A DNA stretch of 59,730 nucleotides from an uncultured Thermomicrobiaceae bacterium (GTDB lineage: Bacteria > Chloroflexota > Chloroflexia > Thermomicrobiales > Thermomicrobiaceae). The stretch lies in NCBI GenBank assembly GCA_938082375.1, contig CALKCJ010000051.1, forward strand, positions 1 to 59,730, in the 5' to 3' direction. The notes under the pieces are model-generated. The model had not been told where the DNA came from. It did not search any database and saw only the letters and a program-made list of their open reading frames with translations. Both the position numbers and the translations under genes were made by a program. Positions 44,085-53,159 of the stretch are shown one piece after another. Every line of letters starts with the position of its first letter. The first letter of the stretch is position 1.

Positions 44085-45911
44085 ATGGCACGGCATGCGA
44101 CGATCGAAGAACTCCTGACCCTCTATTTAAAGGGTTCCATCAGCCGTCGGCGATTTGCCGCTCGCCTTGCGATGCTTGGCCTCTCGCCACCCGCTGTCGC
44201 GACGTTGCTGGCCGCGTGCCGGAGGGCGGAAGAAGGAACCCCAGCTCCCATCGTCGGCACACCGCCATCTGGTACAGCCGTCACTGGTGCGACGCCAAGC
44301 CCAGCGCCATCTGGAGCGGCTAAGCGGGGTGGTACCATCAAGTGGGCTGACTATGAGCCCAACACGCTCAACCCCTACATCGCATCAGAAGCGATCGCCC
44401 GGAGTGTGATCGCGCTTGTCAATCGCGGCCTGGTCGGGGTGAACCCGAATGGCGAAGCCTTCCCAGTTCTCGTGACTGAGATTCCTTCGAGAGAGAACGG
44501 CGGTCTCTCTGACGATGGCAAGGTTGTGACCTGGCGCCTCAAGCCTGGACTGAAATGGTCCGATGGGCAGCCACTTACTTCGGATGACATCAAGTTCACC
44601 TGGGAAGCGGTGCGCCATCCGGAGAGCACCGCCACGCAGACGCAGGGGTTCGATCTCATCGAGCGGATCGAGACTCCAGACGAGTTGACGGCGGTCGTCT
44701 ACTACAAGGAGTTCTGGACTCCCTGGGTGACGCAATTCGCGTTGGGCATCCTGCCAAGGCACGGTACGGGTGACCCAAGCCAGATGGGCAGTTGGAAGTG
44801 GAATCGCACGGTGAATCCCACCAACGGTCCATTTGTGCTTGAGGAATGGCAGGCCGCCGATCACATGACCTTCGCCCGCAATGAGTACTGGCATGAAGAG
44901 GGTAAGCCGTACCTCGATCGCATCCTTTACCCGATCACCACCGAACTCGAGGTGCAGCGCCAGATGCTCCGAACCGGCGAGAACGATATGCACCACTGGC
45001 TCGCGGATGAGTACGTCGACGAGGTGAAGAGTTGGCCCAACGTCACGGTCAAGGAGGGGCCATCACCGTACTGGTATCGGGTCCAGTTCAACCTGACCGA
45101 TCAGGGGAACCTGAACAAGCCCCATCCGATCTTAGGCGATGTGCGTGTGCGCCGCGCGCTTGGTCTCGCGCTCGATCGGCAGAAGATCCTCGCCCATTGG
45201 AAGAAGGTCGAGTTTATGTCCTCGATGTTCCGCGGACCGTTTGCCTGTGATCTTCCGCCCTACGAGTACAACCCCGAGAAGGCGAAGACCCTCCTCGAAG
45301 AGGCTGGTTGGGTCGACCGGGATCGTGACGGCATCCGAGAGGCACATGGGGCCTTGTACGCGCCGGATGGCACGAAACTTAGCCTGAGACTCTCAAGCTA
45401 CACCGGCTGGAACCGTGAGGACGAGCAAGTCGTGATGGTCGAATTGTGGAAGGCCATCGGCGTCGAGGCGAAGATCCAGAACTACGAGCCGACCGTCCTC
45501 TACGGCACCTGGGGCGAGGGATCACCAGCCCGGAGAGGTGACTTCGATATTCTGTGGTGGGACTACGAACTTGGACTTGACCCCCAAGTCAAGGCTGAGG
45601 ACTTCTATGCCTCCTGGCGCATCCCGAGCGAACAAAACCCTGGTGGCTTCAACTGCACTCGGGTCAACGACCCGGAGATCGACGAATGGTTGAGGATCGC
45701 GGGGTCGTCGACGGACATCGAGGTGCGGCGGGACGCCTACTGCAAGATCGCGAAAAAGATCCAGGAGGAGATCGTCAACGAGTGGGTCTTCGGCGTTGGT
45801 TATGCGTTCTCGGCTAGCTCAGCTCGGGTGAAAGGCTGGGAAATGAACGAGGCCTACACACCGTTCGCGATCTTCGGATGGGATGCCGAGAATTGGTACA
45901 TTGCGGAGTGA
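44085..45911 (+). CDS. ABC transporter substrate-binding lipoprotein, peptide/opine family
   Basis: 608 residues from ATG at 44085, with GAGGAGG upstream. The N-terminus combines a twin-arginine motif SRRRF (20-24), a hydrophobic stretch and a lipobox LLAAC with C45. That suggests Tat export followed by lipidation. The mature protein is SBP family 5 (DppA/OppA): GGTIKWADYEPNTLNPYI, then VTWRLKPGLKWSDGQPLTSDD (truncated here to the key residues VTWRLKPG and WSDGQPLTSDDI). It captures small peptides or similar ligands. It is followed by two permease genes. Confidence 0.9.
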   Translation: MARHATIEELLTLYLKGSISRRRFAARLAMLGLSPPAVATLLAACRRAEEGTPAPIVGTPPSGTAVTGATPSPAPSGAAKRGGTIKWADYEPNTLNPYIASEAIARSVIALVNRGLVGVNPNGEAFPVLVTEIPSRENGGLSDDGKVVTWRLKPGLKWSDGQPLTSDDIKFTWEAVRHPESTATQTQGFDLIERIETPDELTAVVYYKEFWTPWVTQFALGILPRHGTGDPSQMGSWKWNRTVNPTNGPFVLEEWQAADHMTFARNEYWHEEGKPYLDRILYPITTELEVQRQMLRTGENDMHHWLADEYVDEVKSWPNVTVKEGPSPYWYRVQFNLTDQGNLNKPHPILGDVRVRRALGLALDRQKILAHWKKVEFMSSMFRGPFACDLPPYEYNPEKAKTLLEEAGWVDRDRDGIREAHGALYAPDGTKLSLRLSSYTGWNREDEQVVMVELWKAIGVEAKIQNYEPTVLYGTWGEGSPARRGDFDILWWDYELGLDPQVKAEDFYASWRIPSEQNPGGFNCTRVNDPEIDEWLRIAGSSTDIEVRRDAYCKIAKKIQEEIVNEWVFGVGYAFSASSARVKGWEMNEAYTPFAIFGWDAENWYIAE

Positions 45912-45977
45912 AGGTGTGAAACGGATCGCAGGGCTCACCTTGTCGCGCTCACATGAAATCCGACGGGAAAGGCGGCT

Positions 45978-46964
45978 GTGACCCGGTACATCGTGATCCG
46001 GCTCTTACAGGCCATTCCTCTCCTCTTTTTGGTCAGCGCTGCCGTCTTTGCCCTGATCCACCTCGTTCCGGGTGGGCCTATGGGTGTTTATGGCAAGAAC
46101 CCCAACTTGAGTGCTGAGGATTTAGCCAGACTGGAGGAGAAGCTTGGTCTGAACCAGCCCCTCTACGTGCAATATCTCAACTGGCTTACAAAGGTCATCC
46201 GGGGCGATTTTGGCTACTCCTACGACACCAAGCGACCGGTGCTCGACGAGATCGCTGACCGACTCCCGGCGACTGTCTACTTGATGGGGGCTACCTTTGT
46301 GTTCGTTCTCGCAATCGCGATCCCGGTGGGTGCACTCTCGGCCGCCCGGCAGTACTCATGGGTGGACGTCCTGGTCAGCACCCTCACGTTTGCTGGACAA
46401 GCCATACCGGTATTTTGGCTGGGGCTGATGCTTATCCTCCTTTTCTACGGGTGGGCGCGCAACCCGTTTACCGGCGAGCCACTCCTCCCGGCGCGCGGAA
46501 TGTCGACGCTCGGCGCACCGTTCAGCATTGGCGATTACCTCAAGCATCTTATCCTGCCGATGCTGACACTCGGCGTGGGTTGGATCTCGTGGTACTCCCG
46601 CTATCTTCGGTCCAGCATGCTGGATGTCCTTCACCAAGCCTATATCCAAACGGCGCGAGCCAAAGGGCTGGCGGAGCGCACTGTCCTGACGAGGCACGCG
46701 CTGAAGAACGCTGCCATTCCGCTCGTCACTATCGTCGCGCTCGATCTGCCGACCATCGTTAACGGCGCCCTCTATACCGAAATCATCTTCTCCTGGCCTG
46801 GTATGGGCCAGCTCTTTTTCCGGGCCGCCGTTCGGCGCGACTACCCCATTCTGATGGCCATGACGATGCTCAGCTCGGTGATGATCATCCTGGCCAATCT
46901 GCTTGCTGATGTCGCGTACGCGTATCTCGACCCACGGGTGCGCTACGAACGGTCGAGCACGTGA
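45978..46964 (+). CDS. ABC transporter permease, DppB type
   Basis: 328 residues from a GTG start behind GGGAAAGGCGGC. Six membrane spans are predicted by eye. It starts MTRYIVIRLLQAIPLLFLVS, and the EAA loop that contacts the ATPase is ARAKGLAERTVLTRHALKN. The family signature PGGPMGVYGKNP lies in the first periplasmic loop. It forms the channel with the next gene, 14 nt downstream. Confidence 0.92.
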   Translation: MTRYIVIRLLQAIPLLFLVSAAVFALIHLVPGGPMGVYGKNPNLSAEDLARLEEKLGLNQPLYVQYLNWLTKVIRGDFGYSYDTKRPVLDEIADRLPATVYLMGATFVFVLAIAIPVGALSAARQYSWVDVLVSTLTFAGQAIPVFWLGLMLILLFYGWARNPFTGEPLLPARGMSTLGAPFSIGDYLKHLILPMLTLGVGWISWYSRYLRSSMLDVLHQAYIQTARAKGLAERTVLTRHALKNAAIPLVTIVALDLPTIVNGALYTEIIFSWPGMGQLFFRAAVRRDYPILMAMTMLSSVMIILANLLADVAYAYLDPRVRYERSST

Positions 46965-46978
46965 GAGCTACATGACCG

Positions 46979-47905
46979 ATGCTGGATCGTGCACTTGAAC
47001 AGCAGCCTGTGCCGCTCGCCGCCCGCCACCGGCAGGCCGGCATGCTGCAGCTCGTGTGGCGCGACTTTCGTCGCCATCCAATGGCTCTCGTGGGCGTGGG
47101 CATTCTCAGCGTCATCACTCTCATGTCGATCTTCGCCTTCCTCTACCCCTATGACCCCGAGTCAGTCGATCAGCTCAACCGATTTCAGCCCCCTTCCTTC
47201 CAACACCCGATGGGTACAGATCGGAGCGGGCGGGATGTCATGGCGCGAATCCTCTATGGTGGGCGTGTATCGCTCGTCGTCGGTATTGCTGCGATGGCCA
47301 CGGCTCTCGTGATTGGAGCCGCCATTGGTGGCATCGCTGGCTATTACGGCCGGATACTCGACGCCGTCCTGATGCGCCTGACTGATCTTGCCCTGTCCTT
47401 TCCAAGCCTCTTTCTCTTGATCATGTTGTCGTTCCTCCTCCGCGAGACGCACCTTCCCCTGTTCCAAGGCGGAATCGCGAGCATCGCACTCGTTATCGGC
47501 CTGACGTCGTGGATGAGCGTCGCTCGACTGGTGCGGGCAAGCTTCCTGGTCATCAAGGAGCAAGAGTTCATCACGGCAGCGCGCGCCTGTGGAGCCTCGG
47601 ATGCGCGAATCATGGTGCGCCATATGCTTCCGAACGCAGCCGGCCCGCTGATCGTCAATGCGACCCTTGGAGTGGCATGGGCAATTCTGATCGAGTCTGG
47701 CCTGAGTTTCCTCGGCTTCGGTATCCAACCGCCGACCCCGAGCTGGGGTAACATCTTGAACGACGCACAGAAAACGCTCAGCCTCTATCCCTGGCTCTCC
47801 ATCTTCCCTGGTTTGATGATCTTTTTAACAGTGATTGCCATCAACTACATCGGTGATGCTCTACGCGATGCGTTAGATCCATATCATGTGACAGGGAGAA
47901 GATAA
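46979..47905 (+). CDS. ABC transporter permease, DppC type
   Basis: 308 residues. The N-terminal DppC segment (WRDFRRHPMALVGVGIL) is followed by HPMGTDRSGRDVMARILYG, and the EAA loop AARACGASDARIMVRHMLPN. About six membrane spans. No ATP-binding subunit (DppD/DppF) follows, so ATPases must come from another locus. The gene ends the transporter group; a GC hairpin lies downstream. Confidence 0.92.
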   Translation: MLDRALEQQPVPLAARHRQAGMLQLVWRDFRRHPMALVGVGILSVITLMSIFAFLYPYDPESVDQLNRFQPPSFQHPMGTDRSGRDVMARILYGGRVSLVVGIAAMATALVIGAAIGGIAGYYGRILDAVLMRLTDLALSFPSLFLLIMLSFLLRETHLPLFQGGIASIALVIGLTSWMSVARLVRASFLVIKEQEFITAARACGASDARIMVRHMLPNAAGPLIVNATLGVAWAILIESGLSFLGFGIQPPTPSWGNILNDAQKTLSLYPWLSIFPGLMIFLTVIAINYIGDALRDALDPYHVTGRR

Positions 47906-47938
47906 GATGCCTTGAGCTTCTTCGCGCACTGGTACTCT

Positions 47939-47955
47939 GCGCGCCGAGGGCGCGC
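47939..47955 (+). terminator. GC-rich hairpin after the transporter genes
   Basis: GCGCGCC (47939-47945) and GGCGCGC (47949-47955) form a perfect 7-bp stem with a GAG loop, 34 nt after the permease stop. The T-tract is absent. It may attenuate transcription or protect the 3' end of the transporter mRNA; the genes after it share the strand. Confidence 0.4.
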
Positions 47956-48018
47956 TCCATCGGGCTTTCGCATGCAGATGTGTGGATAGGCGACGTTTCA
48001 GTGGGGAGGTGGCAAACG

Positions 48019-48486
48019 ATGGGTGAGGCAACGAGCGCGGTATCGATGAGCAAAGCTGAACTCGATGCTTATCTTGCCCAACCCCTCATTGCTCGCATCG
48101 CGACAGTCCGCAATGATCGACCGCACGTTGTGCCCGTCTGGTACGACTGGGATGGCCAGAGCATCTGGATTGAGACCGGGCTCAACTTCCAAAAGCATAA
48201 GAATCTGATGCGGAATCCAAACTGTGCCATCGTTATCGATACAACTGAAGGCGGACTGCGATTCAAAGGGGTGATTTTCGAGGGGAAGGCCGAGCTCATC
48301 ACCGAGCCCGTAGAGTTCGTACGCGAAACCGTGATTCGTATTTACACGCGCTATCTTGGCGAGGAAGGCATCCTTGCACCGACGCCACAGAAAATGATTC
48401 AGAGTCCACATGTCATTATCAAGCTCACGCCAGAACGCGTCATCAGTTGGGACTATACCAGAGGAGGGCTCGCGCCGATACCGTGA
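48019..48486 (+). CDS. Pyridoxamine 5'-phosphate oxidase-like split-barrel flavoprotein
   Basis: 155 residues from ATG at 48019 behind GGGGAGGTGG. The split-barrel fold is indicated by LIARIATVRNDRPHVVPVWY, IWIETGLNFQKHKNLMRNP and LRFKGVIFEGKAELI. Members bind FMN, FAD, F420 or heme; the cofactor cannot be told here. It could reduce or detoxify an intermediate. True PdxH is unlikely because of the short length and different C-terminus. Confidence 0.75.
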   Translation: MGEATSAVSMSKAELDAYLAQPLIARIATVRNDRPHVVPVWYDWDGQSIWIETGLNFQKHKNLMRNPNCAIVIDTTEGGLRFKGVIFEGKAELITEPVEFVRETVIRIYTRYLGEEGILAPTPQKMIQSPHVIIKLTPERVISWDYTRGGLAPIP

Positions 48487-48518
48487 CGATGAGATGAGTC
48501 GCCCTGAAGGAGATGTGA

Positions 48519-49568
48519 GTGGAACAGGAGAGATCCGGACAGCTCGCCGCGATGAGATCAGGCTCCGCGGAGCACGGAGTCCACAGCGACCAGCCCCTTT
48601 GGGTGATCAGCCAACGGCTCGAGTACGAGACGCTCCCTCTGCGCAGTCGCCGCAGGTTGGCCTACCCCGTCGCCACCCTGGCTGACGGCACTACGCTTGC
48701 AATCCCGATCCTCGTCCTTACTGGCCAGGCACATCGCCCACGACTCATCTGTGTCGCCGGCATTCACGGAGACGAGCACGAAGGCATGACTGCCCAGTTG
48801 GAAGTTTGGGAGGAATTGGAGCCGGATGAAATCGTGGGCACGCTCGTGATGGTACCTGTCGCGAACCCACCGGCGTTTCGTGCCGGTATGCGGCGAAACC
48901 CTGAGGACATGCTCGATATGAATCGCGTCTTTCCAGGCAACGCGTCGGGAACAGTAACTGAGCGGCTGGCCTACCACCTCTTCCACGGTGTCGTCGCCGA
49001 GGCTGATTTTGTCCTCTCGATGCACGGGTGGTCGAGCGGGGCGCGCGTTGTGCCGTATGTTGAATACCCACGCAATTCGCCGGTAGCCGAGGCGAGTCGA
49101 GCTGCGGCGCGAGCGTTCGGGCTGGAGTATGTCGAGGCCTGGGACTGGCCTGCCGGGATGCTCGTCGCCGTCTGTACTCGCTCTGGCATCCCTGCGATCG
49201 AGCCTGAGATCGGCGGGCTGGGATGCACCGTGCCGGAGCAACGTGCGCTCTACAAGCAGGGGATGCGGAACGTGATGCGACACCTTGGCATGCTGCCCGG
49301 TGAGCCAGAGTTGCCAGCGGCGATCCACCGCGTGACCCGTCAGATGCTCTTTGCGCCGTCTGGTGGTTTGGTGCGGCGTCATGTTGAGCTTGGCTGCGCT
49401 GTGCAAGCGGGGGATCTCGTGGCGAGTGTCACCGACTTGACAGGAGTTCCTCTGGCATCGGTCGAGACCCCGATCGACGGGTTCGTGGCCGCTGTGCGCC
49501 TCATGGCCTCGGCCAGCCCAGGGGACTGTCTGGCGGTCATCTTCCAGCCTGTCGAAGTGCTGTCGTGA
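48519..49568 (+). CDS. Succinylglutamate desuccinylase/aspartoacylase-family hydrolase
   Basis: 349 residues from GTG at 48519, 6 nt after AAGGAG. The zinc site of this M14-type family is GIHGDEHEG (His and Glu) plus His in VLSMHGWS; Glu in AIEPEIGG is the probable general base. The C-terminal beta domain contains GGLVRRHVELGCAVQAGDLV. It hydrolyses N-acyl amino acids or related amides to free amino acid. It could release an amine product in this pathway. Confidence 0.85.
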   Translation: MEQERSGQLAAMRSGSAEHGVHSDQPLWVISQRLEYETLPLRSRRRLAYPVATLADGTTLAIPILVLTGQAHRPRLICVAGIHGDEHEGMTAQLEVWEELEPDEIVGTLVMVPVANPPAFRAGMRRNPEDMLDMNRVFPGNASGTVTERLAYHLFHGVVAEADFVLSMHGWSSGARVVPYVEYPRNSPVAEASRAAARAFGLEYVEAWDWPAGMLVAVCTRSGIPAIEPEIGGLGCTVPEQRALYKQGMRNVMRHLGMLPGEPELPAAIHRVTRQMLFAPSGGLVRRHVELGCAVQAGDLVASVTDLTGVPLASVETPIDGFVAAVRLMASASPGDCLAVIFQPVEVLS

Positions 49569-49592
49569 ACGAGCTCGGCAAGGAGAGCGTGA

Positions 49593-50369
49593 GTGAGGCT
49601 TCGCGACAAGGTAGCAATCGTTACTGGTGGAGGGACCGGCATCGGCCGGGCGATCGCCACCCTCTTCGCGCAGGAGGGGGCGCGAGTCGTCGTGGCCGGC
49701 CGCACAGAGGCGACCGGCACCGCGACAGTCGCTGACATCTCTCGACTTGGGGGAATCGCGCTCTTTGTCCGCACGGATGTGCATCGCAGCGAGGACGTTC
49801 TCCACCTGATGAAAGCGACCGTCCGTGAGTTCGGGCGTCTCGACATCCTGGTGAATAACGCCGGCGTTGGGGGGCCAGGCAAACTCCTGGCCGACATGAC
49901 GGAAGAGGAATGGGATACCGTCATCGATGTCAACCTTAAAGGGCACTTTTTGTGCTGCAGGTATGCGATTCCTCACATGCGGGCTGCTGGTGGCGGGGTG
50001 ATTATCAACATGAGTTCGGTGTTGGGATACCTGATGCTCCCCGGCGTGACAGCGTATGCCGCGAGCAAGGCCGGCGTCCTAGCCTTAACGAAGGCGCTTG
50101 CCTTGGAAGTCGCGCGGGACGGCATCCGGGTCAACTGTCTCGTGCCAGGGAGCATCGACACCCCGATGATGTGGGAGGGGCTTACTGAGGAGGAGCGCCG
50201 GGCGGTGGAACCTCTGGTGGCCGAAGCGGAGCCGATCGGCCGGCTCGGCACCCCGGAGGAAATTGCGCGAGCGGCGCTCTTTCTCGCGAGTGAGGACTCG
50301 TCGTTCATGATTGGTGCACCGCTGATTGTGGACGGCGGGCTCTTGGCAAAGATCGCCACGGTGCGATGA
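49593..50369 (+). CDS. Short-chain dehydrogenase/reductase
   Basis: 258 residues from GTG at 49593, 7 nt after AAGGAG. The dinucleotide motif TGGGTGIG is at 11-18, NNAGVGG near 89-95, and the catalytic Ser (INMSSVLGY), Tyr and Lys (TAYAASKAG) are complete. The C-terminal FMIGAPLIVDGG is typical of classical SDRs. It oxidises or reduces a hydroxyl or keto group; the substrate is unknown. It overlaps the upstream frame of the next gene but not its chosen start. Confidence 0.9.
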   Translation: MRLRDKVAIVTGGGTGIGRAIATLFAQEGARVVVAGRTEATGTATVADISRLGGIALFVRTDVHRSEDVLHLMKATVREFGRLDILVNNAGVGGPGKLLADMTEEEWDTVIDVNLKGHFLCCRYAIPHMRAAGGGVIINMSSVLGYLMLPGVTAYAASKAGVLALTKALALEVARDGIRVNCLVPGSIDTPMMWEGLTEEERRAVEPLVAEAEPIGRLGTPEEIARAALFLASEDSSFMIGAPLIVDGGLLAKIATVR

Positions 50370-50394
50370 GTCTGTCGAACTAAGGACACGGGCG

Positions 50395-51513
50395 ATGACA
50401 GGCGCACACCAGCGACGGCTCGCGCGGTTCCGGGCGTTCCTACGAGAGCAGGGGCTTGCGGGCGCGCTCGTCTCACGCGCTCAACATATCTTCTATCTCA
50501 GCGGCTGGCTCGGTAGCGGGCTGCCAGCCTTTTTCGTGGTCGGCATGGAACGGTGGCTCGCCGTGCTTCCGCAGAGTCTCGCCGCCTCGTGGAGCCTTGC
50601 CGACGAAGGCAGGGTTCTCACCTACGTCGATTACTCGCTCCACGAACGTGCGCCACTCGATCACCGAGTTGCCCAGGCGCTCCAGGCTGCGATCATCGAG
50701 CTTGGCCTCCTGGATCAGCAGGTCGGGGTCGAGCTTGCGCACGTCCGCGGCTGCGATCTCCGTGCGCTTGAGCAGCTGTGTGCGATACGAGACCTCGGAG
50801 AGACGTTTGCGCGTCTCAGGCGACGAAAGGATCCAGAGGAGGTTGCTCAGATCCGGGCCAACATCGCAATCCTGGAAACTGCGTTCGATGCTGCCCGTCG
50901 CGTCATCCGGCCAGGAATCACCGAACTGCACGTCTGGGCCGCACTGTATGCGGCCATGGTGAGCAAGGCGGGCCATCCCTTCGTGCTGACTGGCAACCTC
51001 GGCTCCGGCCCGCGCGCACTCGAGCCAGACCCGCTCCCGACGGATCGAGCACTGGCGCTCGGCGACCTGGTGATCATTGACCTGTACCCGATGATCAATG
51101 GGTACTGCGCTGACCTCACGCGCACCTTTGTCGTTGGACAGCCAACTGCCGAGCAGACTTCGCAGCATCGAGTCCTTGAAGAGGCACTTGCAGCGGCGGT
51201 CGCGGCACTCCGCCCCGGCGCACGAGCCTGTGACATCGATGCAATCGTCCGAGCACAGATCGGGGCGAAGGGGTATGCGAGCTACTTCCCGCACCACTCA
51301 GGGCATGGTCTTGGCCTCGATGCCCAGGAAGCGCCGTTCCTGATCCCGGCCGACGACACTCCGCTGCAGGTGGGCGATGTGCTGGCGATCGAGCCTGGTA
51401 TCTATCACCCGGTGACGGGCGGCATGCGGCTGGAAGGCAATTACCTGATCACCCCTGACGGTGCGGTTTCGCTTACCCAGTATCCGTTCGAGCTTCTTGC
51501 TGCCAGGGAGTAA
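50395..51513 (+). CDS. M24-family metallopeptidase (Xaa-Pro type), complete metal site
   Basis: 372 residues from ATG at 50395. The frame is open upstream but overlaps the SDR gene. The N-terminal domain contains RAQHIFYLSGWLGSG. All five ligands are visible: Asp in VIIDLYP, Asp in YCADLTRTF, His in HHSGHGLGLD, Glu in AIEPGIY, and Glu in MRLEGNYL. It should be a true dinuclear-metal peptidase, such as an Xaa-Pro dipeptidase. It is the middle of three M24-fold genes in this locus. Confidence 0.88.
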   Translation: MTGAHQRRLARFRAFLREQGLAGALVSRAQHIFYLSGWLGSGLPAFFVVGMERWLAVLPQSLAASWSLADEGRVLTYVDYSLHERAPLDHRVAQALQAAIIELGLLDQQVGVELAHVRGCDLRALEQLCAIRDLGETFARLRRRKDPEEVAQIRANIAILETAFDAARRVIRPGITELHVWAALYAAMVSKAGHPFVLTGNLGSGPRALEPDPLPTDRALALGDLVIIDLYPMINGYCADLTRTFVVGQPTAEQTSQHRVLEEALAAAVAALRPGARACDIDAIVRAQIGAKGYASYFPHHSGHGLGLDAQEAPFLIPADDTPLQVGDVLAIEPGIYHPVTGGMRLEGNYLITPDGAVSLTQYPFELLAARE

Positions 51514-51576
51514 GGAGAAAGAGCGGGTGGGAAGGAGGCAGCGAACGATGACTGGGTGCGGTGGGGGAGGATAGCG

Positions 51577-52776
51577 ATGCCACCATTCAGCCTTGCTGAG
51601 ATGACACGACGCGTCGAGAAGGTGCGGCGTCTCATGGGAGAGCGTCGGCTCGACTGCGTCATCGCCACATCGTACGTGAATTCGTACTACCTTAGCGGCG
51701 CACCAATTCATCCATTTGGCCGCCCCATGGCGACCGTGGTGCCGTACGAGGGCGAGGCAGCGATGATCGTCTCGATTATCGAAGTAGAGCATGTACGCGC
51801 CCAATCTTGGATTCAGGATATCGAGACATACTATGACTACAATATCGGGCCTGATTACCACGATCCCCAACCTCCACCGGTATCGTTCATCCAGCTCGTA
51901 CAAAAGGTGCTTCGAGAGCGCGAGCTCATCCGTCGTCGAATCGGCATCGAAGATGCCGCGTTACCCTTGTCCTCCTATCTCCAGCTTCGCTCGGCTCTGC
52001 CTGAGGCTGAGCTGGTGGGGGTGTCGGACATGCTCGACCAGGTACGCATGGTACTCTCATCTGAAGAGCTCGAGCTGGTGCGGCAAGCTGACGCGATCGC
52101 TGACCTCGGTCTTGAGCGGCTCATCGCCGGAGTTCGGCCAGGAATCTCGGCTTACGATCTCAGCTCTGACGTCCGCGCAGCGATGGTCGAGGCAATTCTC
52201 GAGCAGCACCCCGACAAGCCGTTTCACCTGCACGTCGGCTGCGGGCTCGGTTCGCTGGAAAAGAGCGCTGGCCACAGCGAATGGACGACGTGGAACCGCG
52301 ATGACCGAGTCAGGCGCGGGCAACTGCTCGAGACGGTGATCTCGGTCTGGCTCTGGGGCTACTGGGGGAACGTCGAGCGGGCGGTGTTCGTTGGTGAACC
52401 CACAGAAGAAGTGCGCCGCGCCTTCGAGATCATGATCGAAGCCAACGAAGAGGCGATCGCAGCAGTTCGCCCAGGCGTTCCGCTCGCAGAGATCGACCGT
52501 ATCACGAAGGGGGTTTTCGCCCGTTATGGGTTCACCACGCGCAGTGGCTCGGGCTGCGGTCGAGGCATCGTCAGCTATGAGGCAAATGCCCGAGAGCTCA
52601 AGATGGACGTGCGGCTGTACTCGGACGTCGTCCTCGAGCCGGGTATGGCGTTCTCGCTCGAGCCAGACTTGTACGTGCCAGGGATAGGGACCTTCCGTCA
52701 CTGTAATACGATCATCGTCACCGAGGACGGGTGCGAAGTCGATTCGCGGCTCCCACGCGGAATGATCTGCGTCTAA
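51577..52776 (+). CDS. Creatinase-like M24-fold hydrolase without metal ligands
   Basis: 399 residues from ATG at 51577 behind GGGGGAGG. The fold follows creatinase/prolidase, but of the five M24 metal ligands only Glu in FSLEPDLY remains. The two Asp positions read TVISVW and GNVERA, the His motif reads GCGRG and the last Glu is His (FRHCNT). Creatinase also lacks a metal and uses His232; here H233 in KSAGHSEW stands at the same place. Cleavage of a creatine-like C-N bond is therefore plausible. Last gene of the rightward unit. Confidence 0.8.
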   Translation: MPPFSLAEMTRRVEKVRRLMGERRLDCVIATSYVNSYYLSGAPIHPFGRPMATVVPYEGEAAMIVSIIEVEHVRAQSWIQDIETYYDYNIGPDYHDPQPPPVSFIQLVQKVLRERELIRRRIGIEDAALPLSSYLQLRSALPEAELVGVSDMLDQVRMVLSSEELELVRQADAIADLGLERLIAGVRPGISAYDLSSDVRAAMVEAILEQHPDKPFHLHVGCGLGSLEKSAGHSEWTTWNRDDRVRRGQLLETVISVWLWGYWGNVERAVFVGEPTEEVRRAFEIMIEANEEAIAAVRPGVPLAEIDRITKGVFARYGFTTRSGSGCGRGIVSYEANARELKMDVRLYSDVVLEPGMAFSLEPDLYVPGIGTFRHCNTIIVTEDGCEVDSRLPRGMICV

Positions 52777-52884
52777 GGGCGAGCGCAAAGCCAACGTACT
52801 TCGTGAGGGGCTGCGTGCCTGACCCGCGATCACGCTTGCGAGAGCCGACCACTGAGGTAGGATGTGGCCGCCCGGAAGCGCCAT

Positions 52885-53136
52885 GCATATGCATATAGTG
52901 ACACGATTCCGGGCCTGTGCTGACAGCGGCGGTAGGTCGATGATATCGAGTACATGCGGGTCGCTGCCGTCCGGATACTGGCGCTCGTACTCCGAGACCT
53001 CTCGATTCGGCCGGGCGCTGACCGGGCGAATCCAGCCGACCCGGTTTCCGTCCTCGTCGATCTCGATGCCGGCTACGCAGCGGCCCGAGAGCTTGCGGGA
53101 GTTGGCGAGACAGACGATCCGCTTGACAGTGGGAAT
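52885..53136 (-). pseudogene. Truncated dual-OB-domain protein, N-terminal part
   Basis: On the minus strand this frame reads [16 protein letters not shown], then [20 protein letters not shown], then [14 protein letters not shown]. That is the conserved start of dual-OB-domain proteins found with defence genes. AGGAGG lies 8 nt before an ATT at 53136-53134; no ATG/GTG/TTG is in frame, so either ATT is used or a base has changed after GTG at 53143. After about residue 75 the similarity stops and the frame runs antisense into the M24-fold gene. It is probably a broken remnant. Confidence 0.6.
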
Positions 53137-53159
53137 GGCTCACCCCTCCTGATCGGCCA

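Noticed and set aside
52057-52884. Minus-strand frame continuing from the dual-OB remnant
   Set aside because: It runs antisense to the M24-fold gene at 51,577 and has no similarity to OB folds, so the remnant is treated as truncated.
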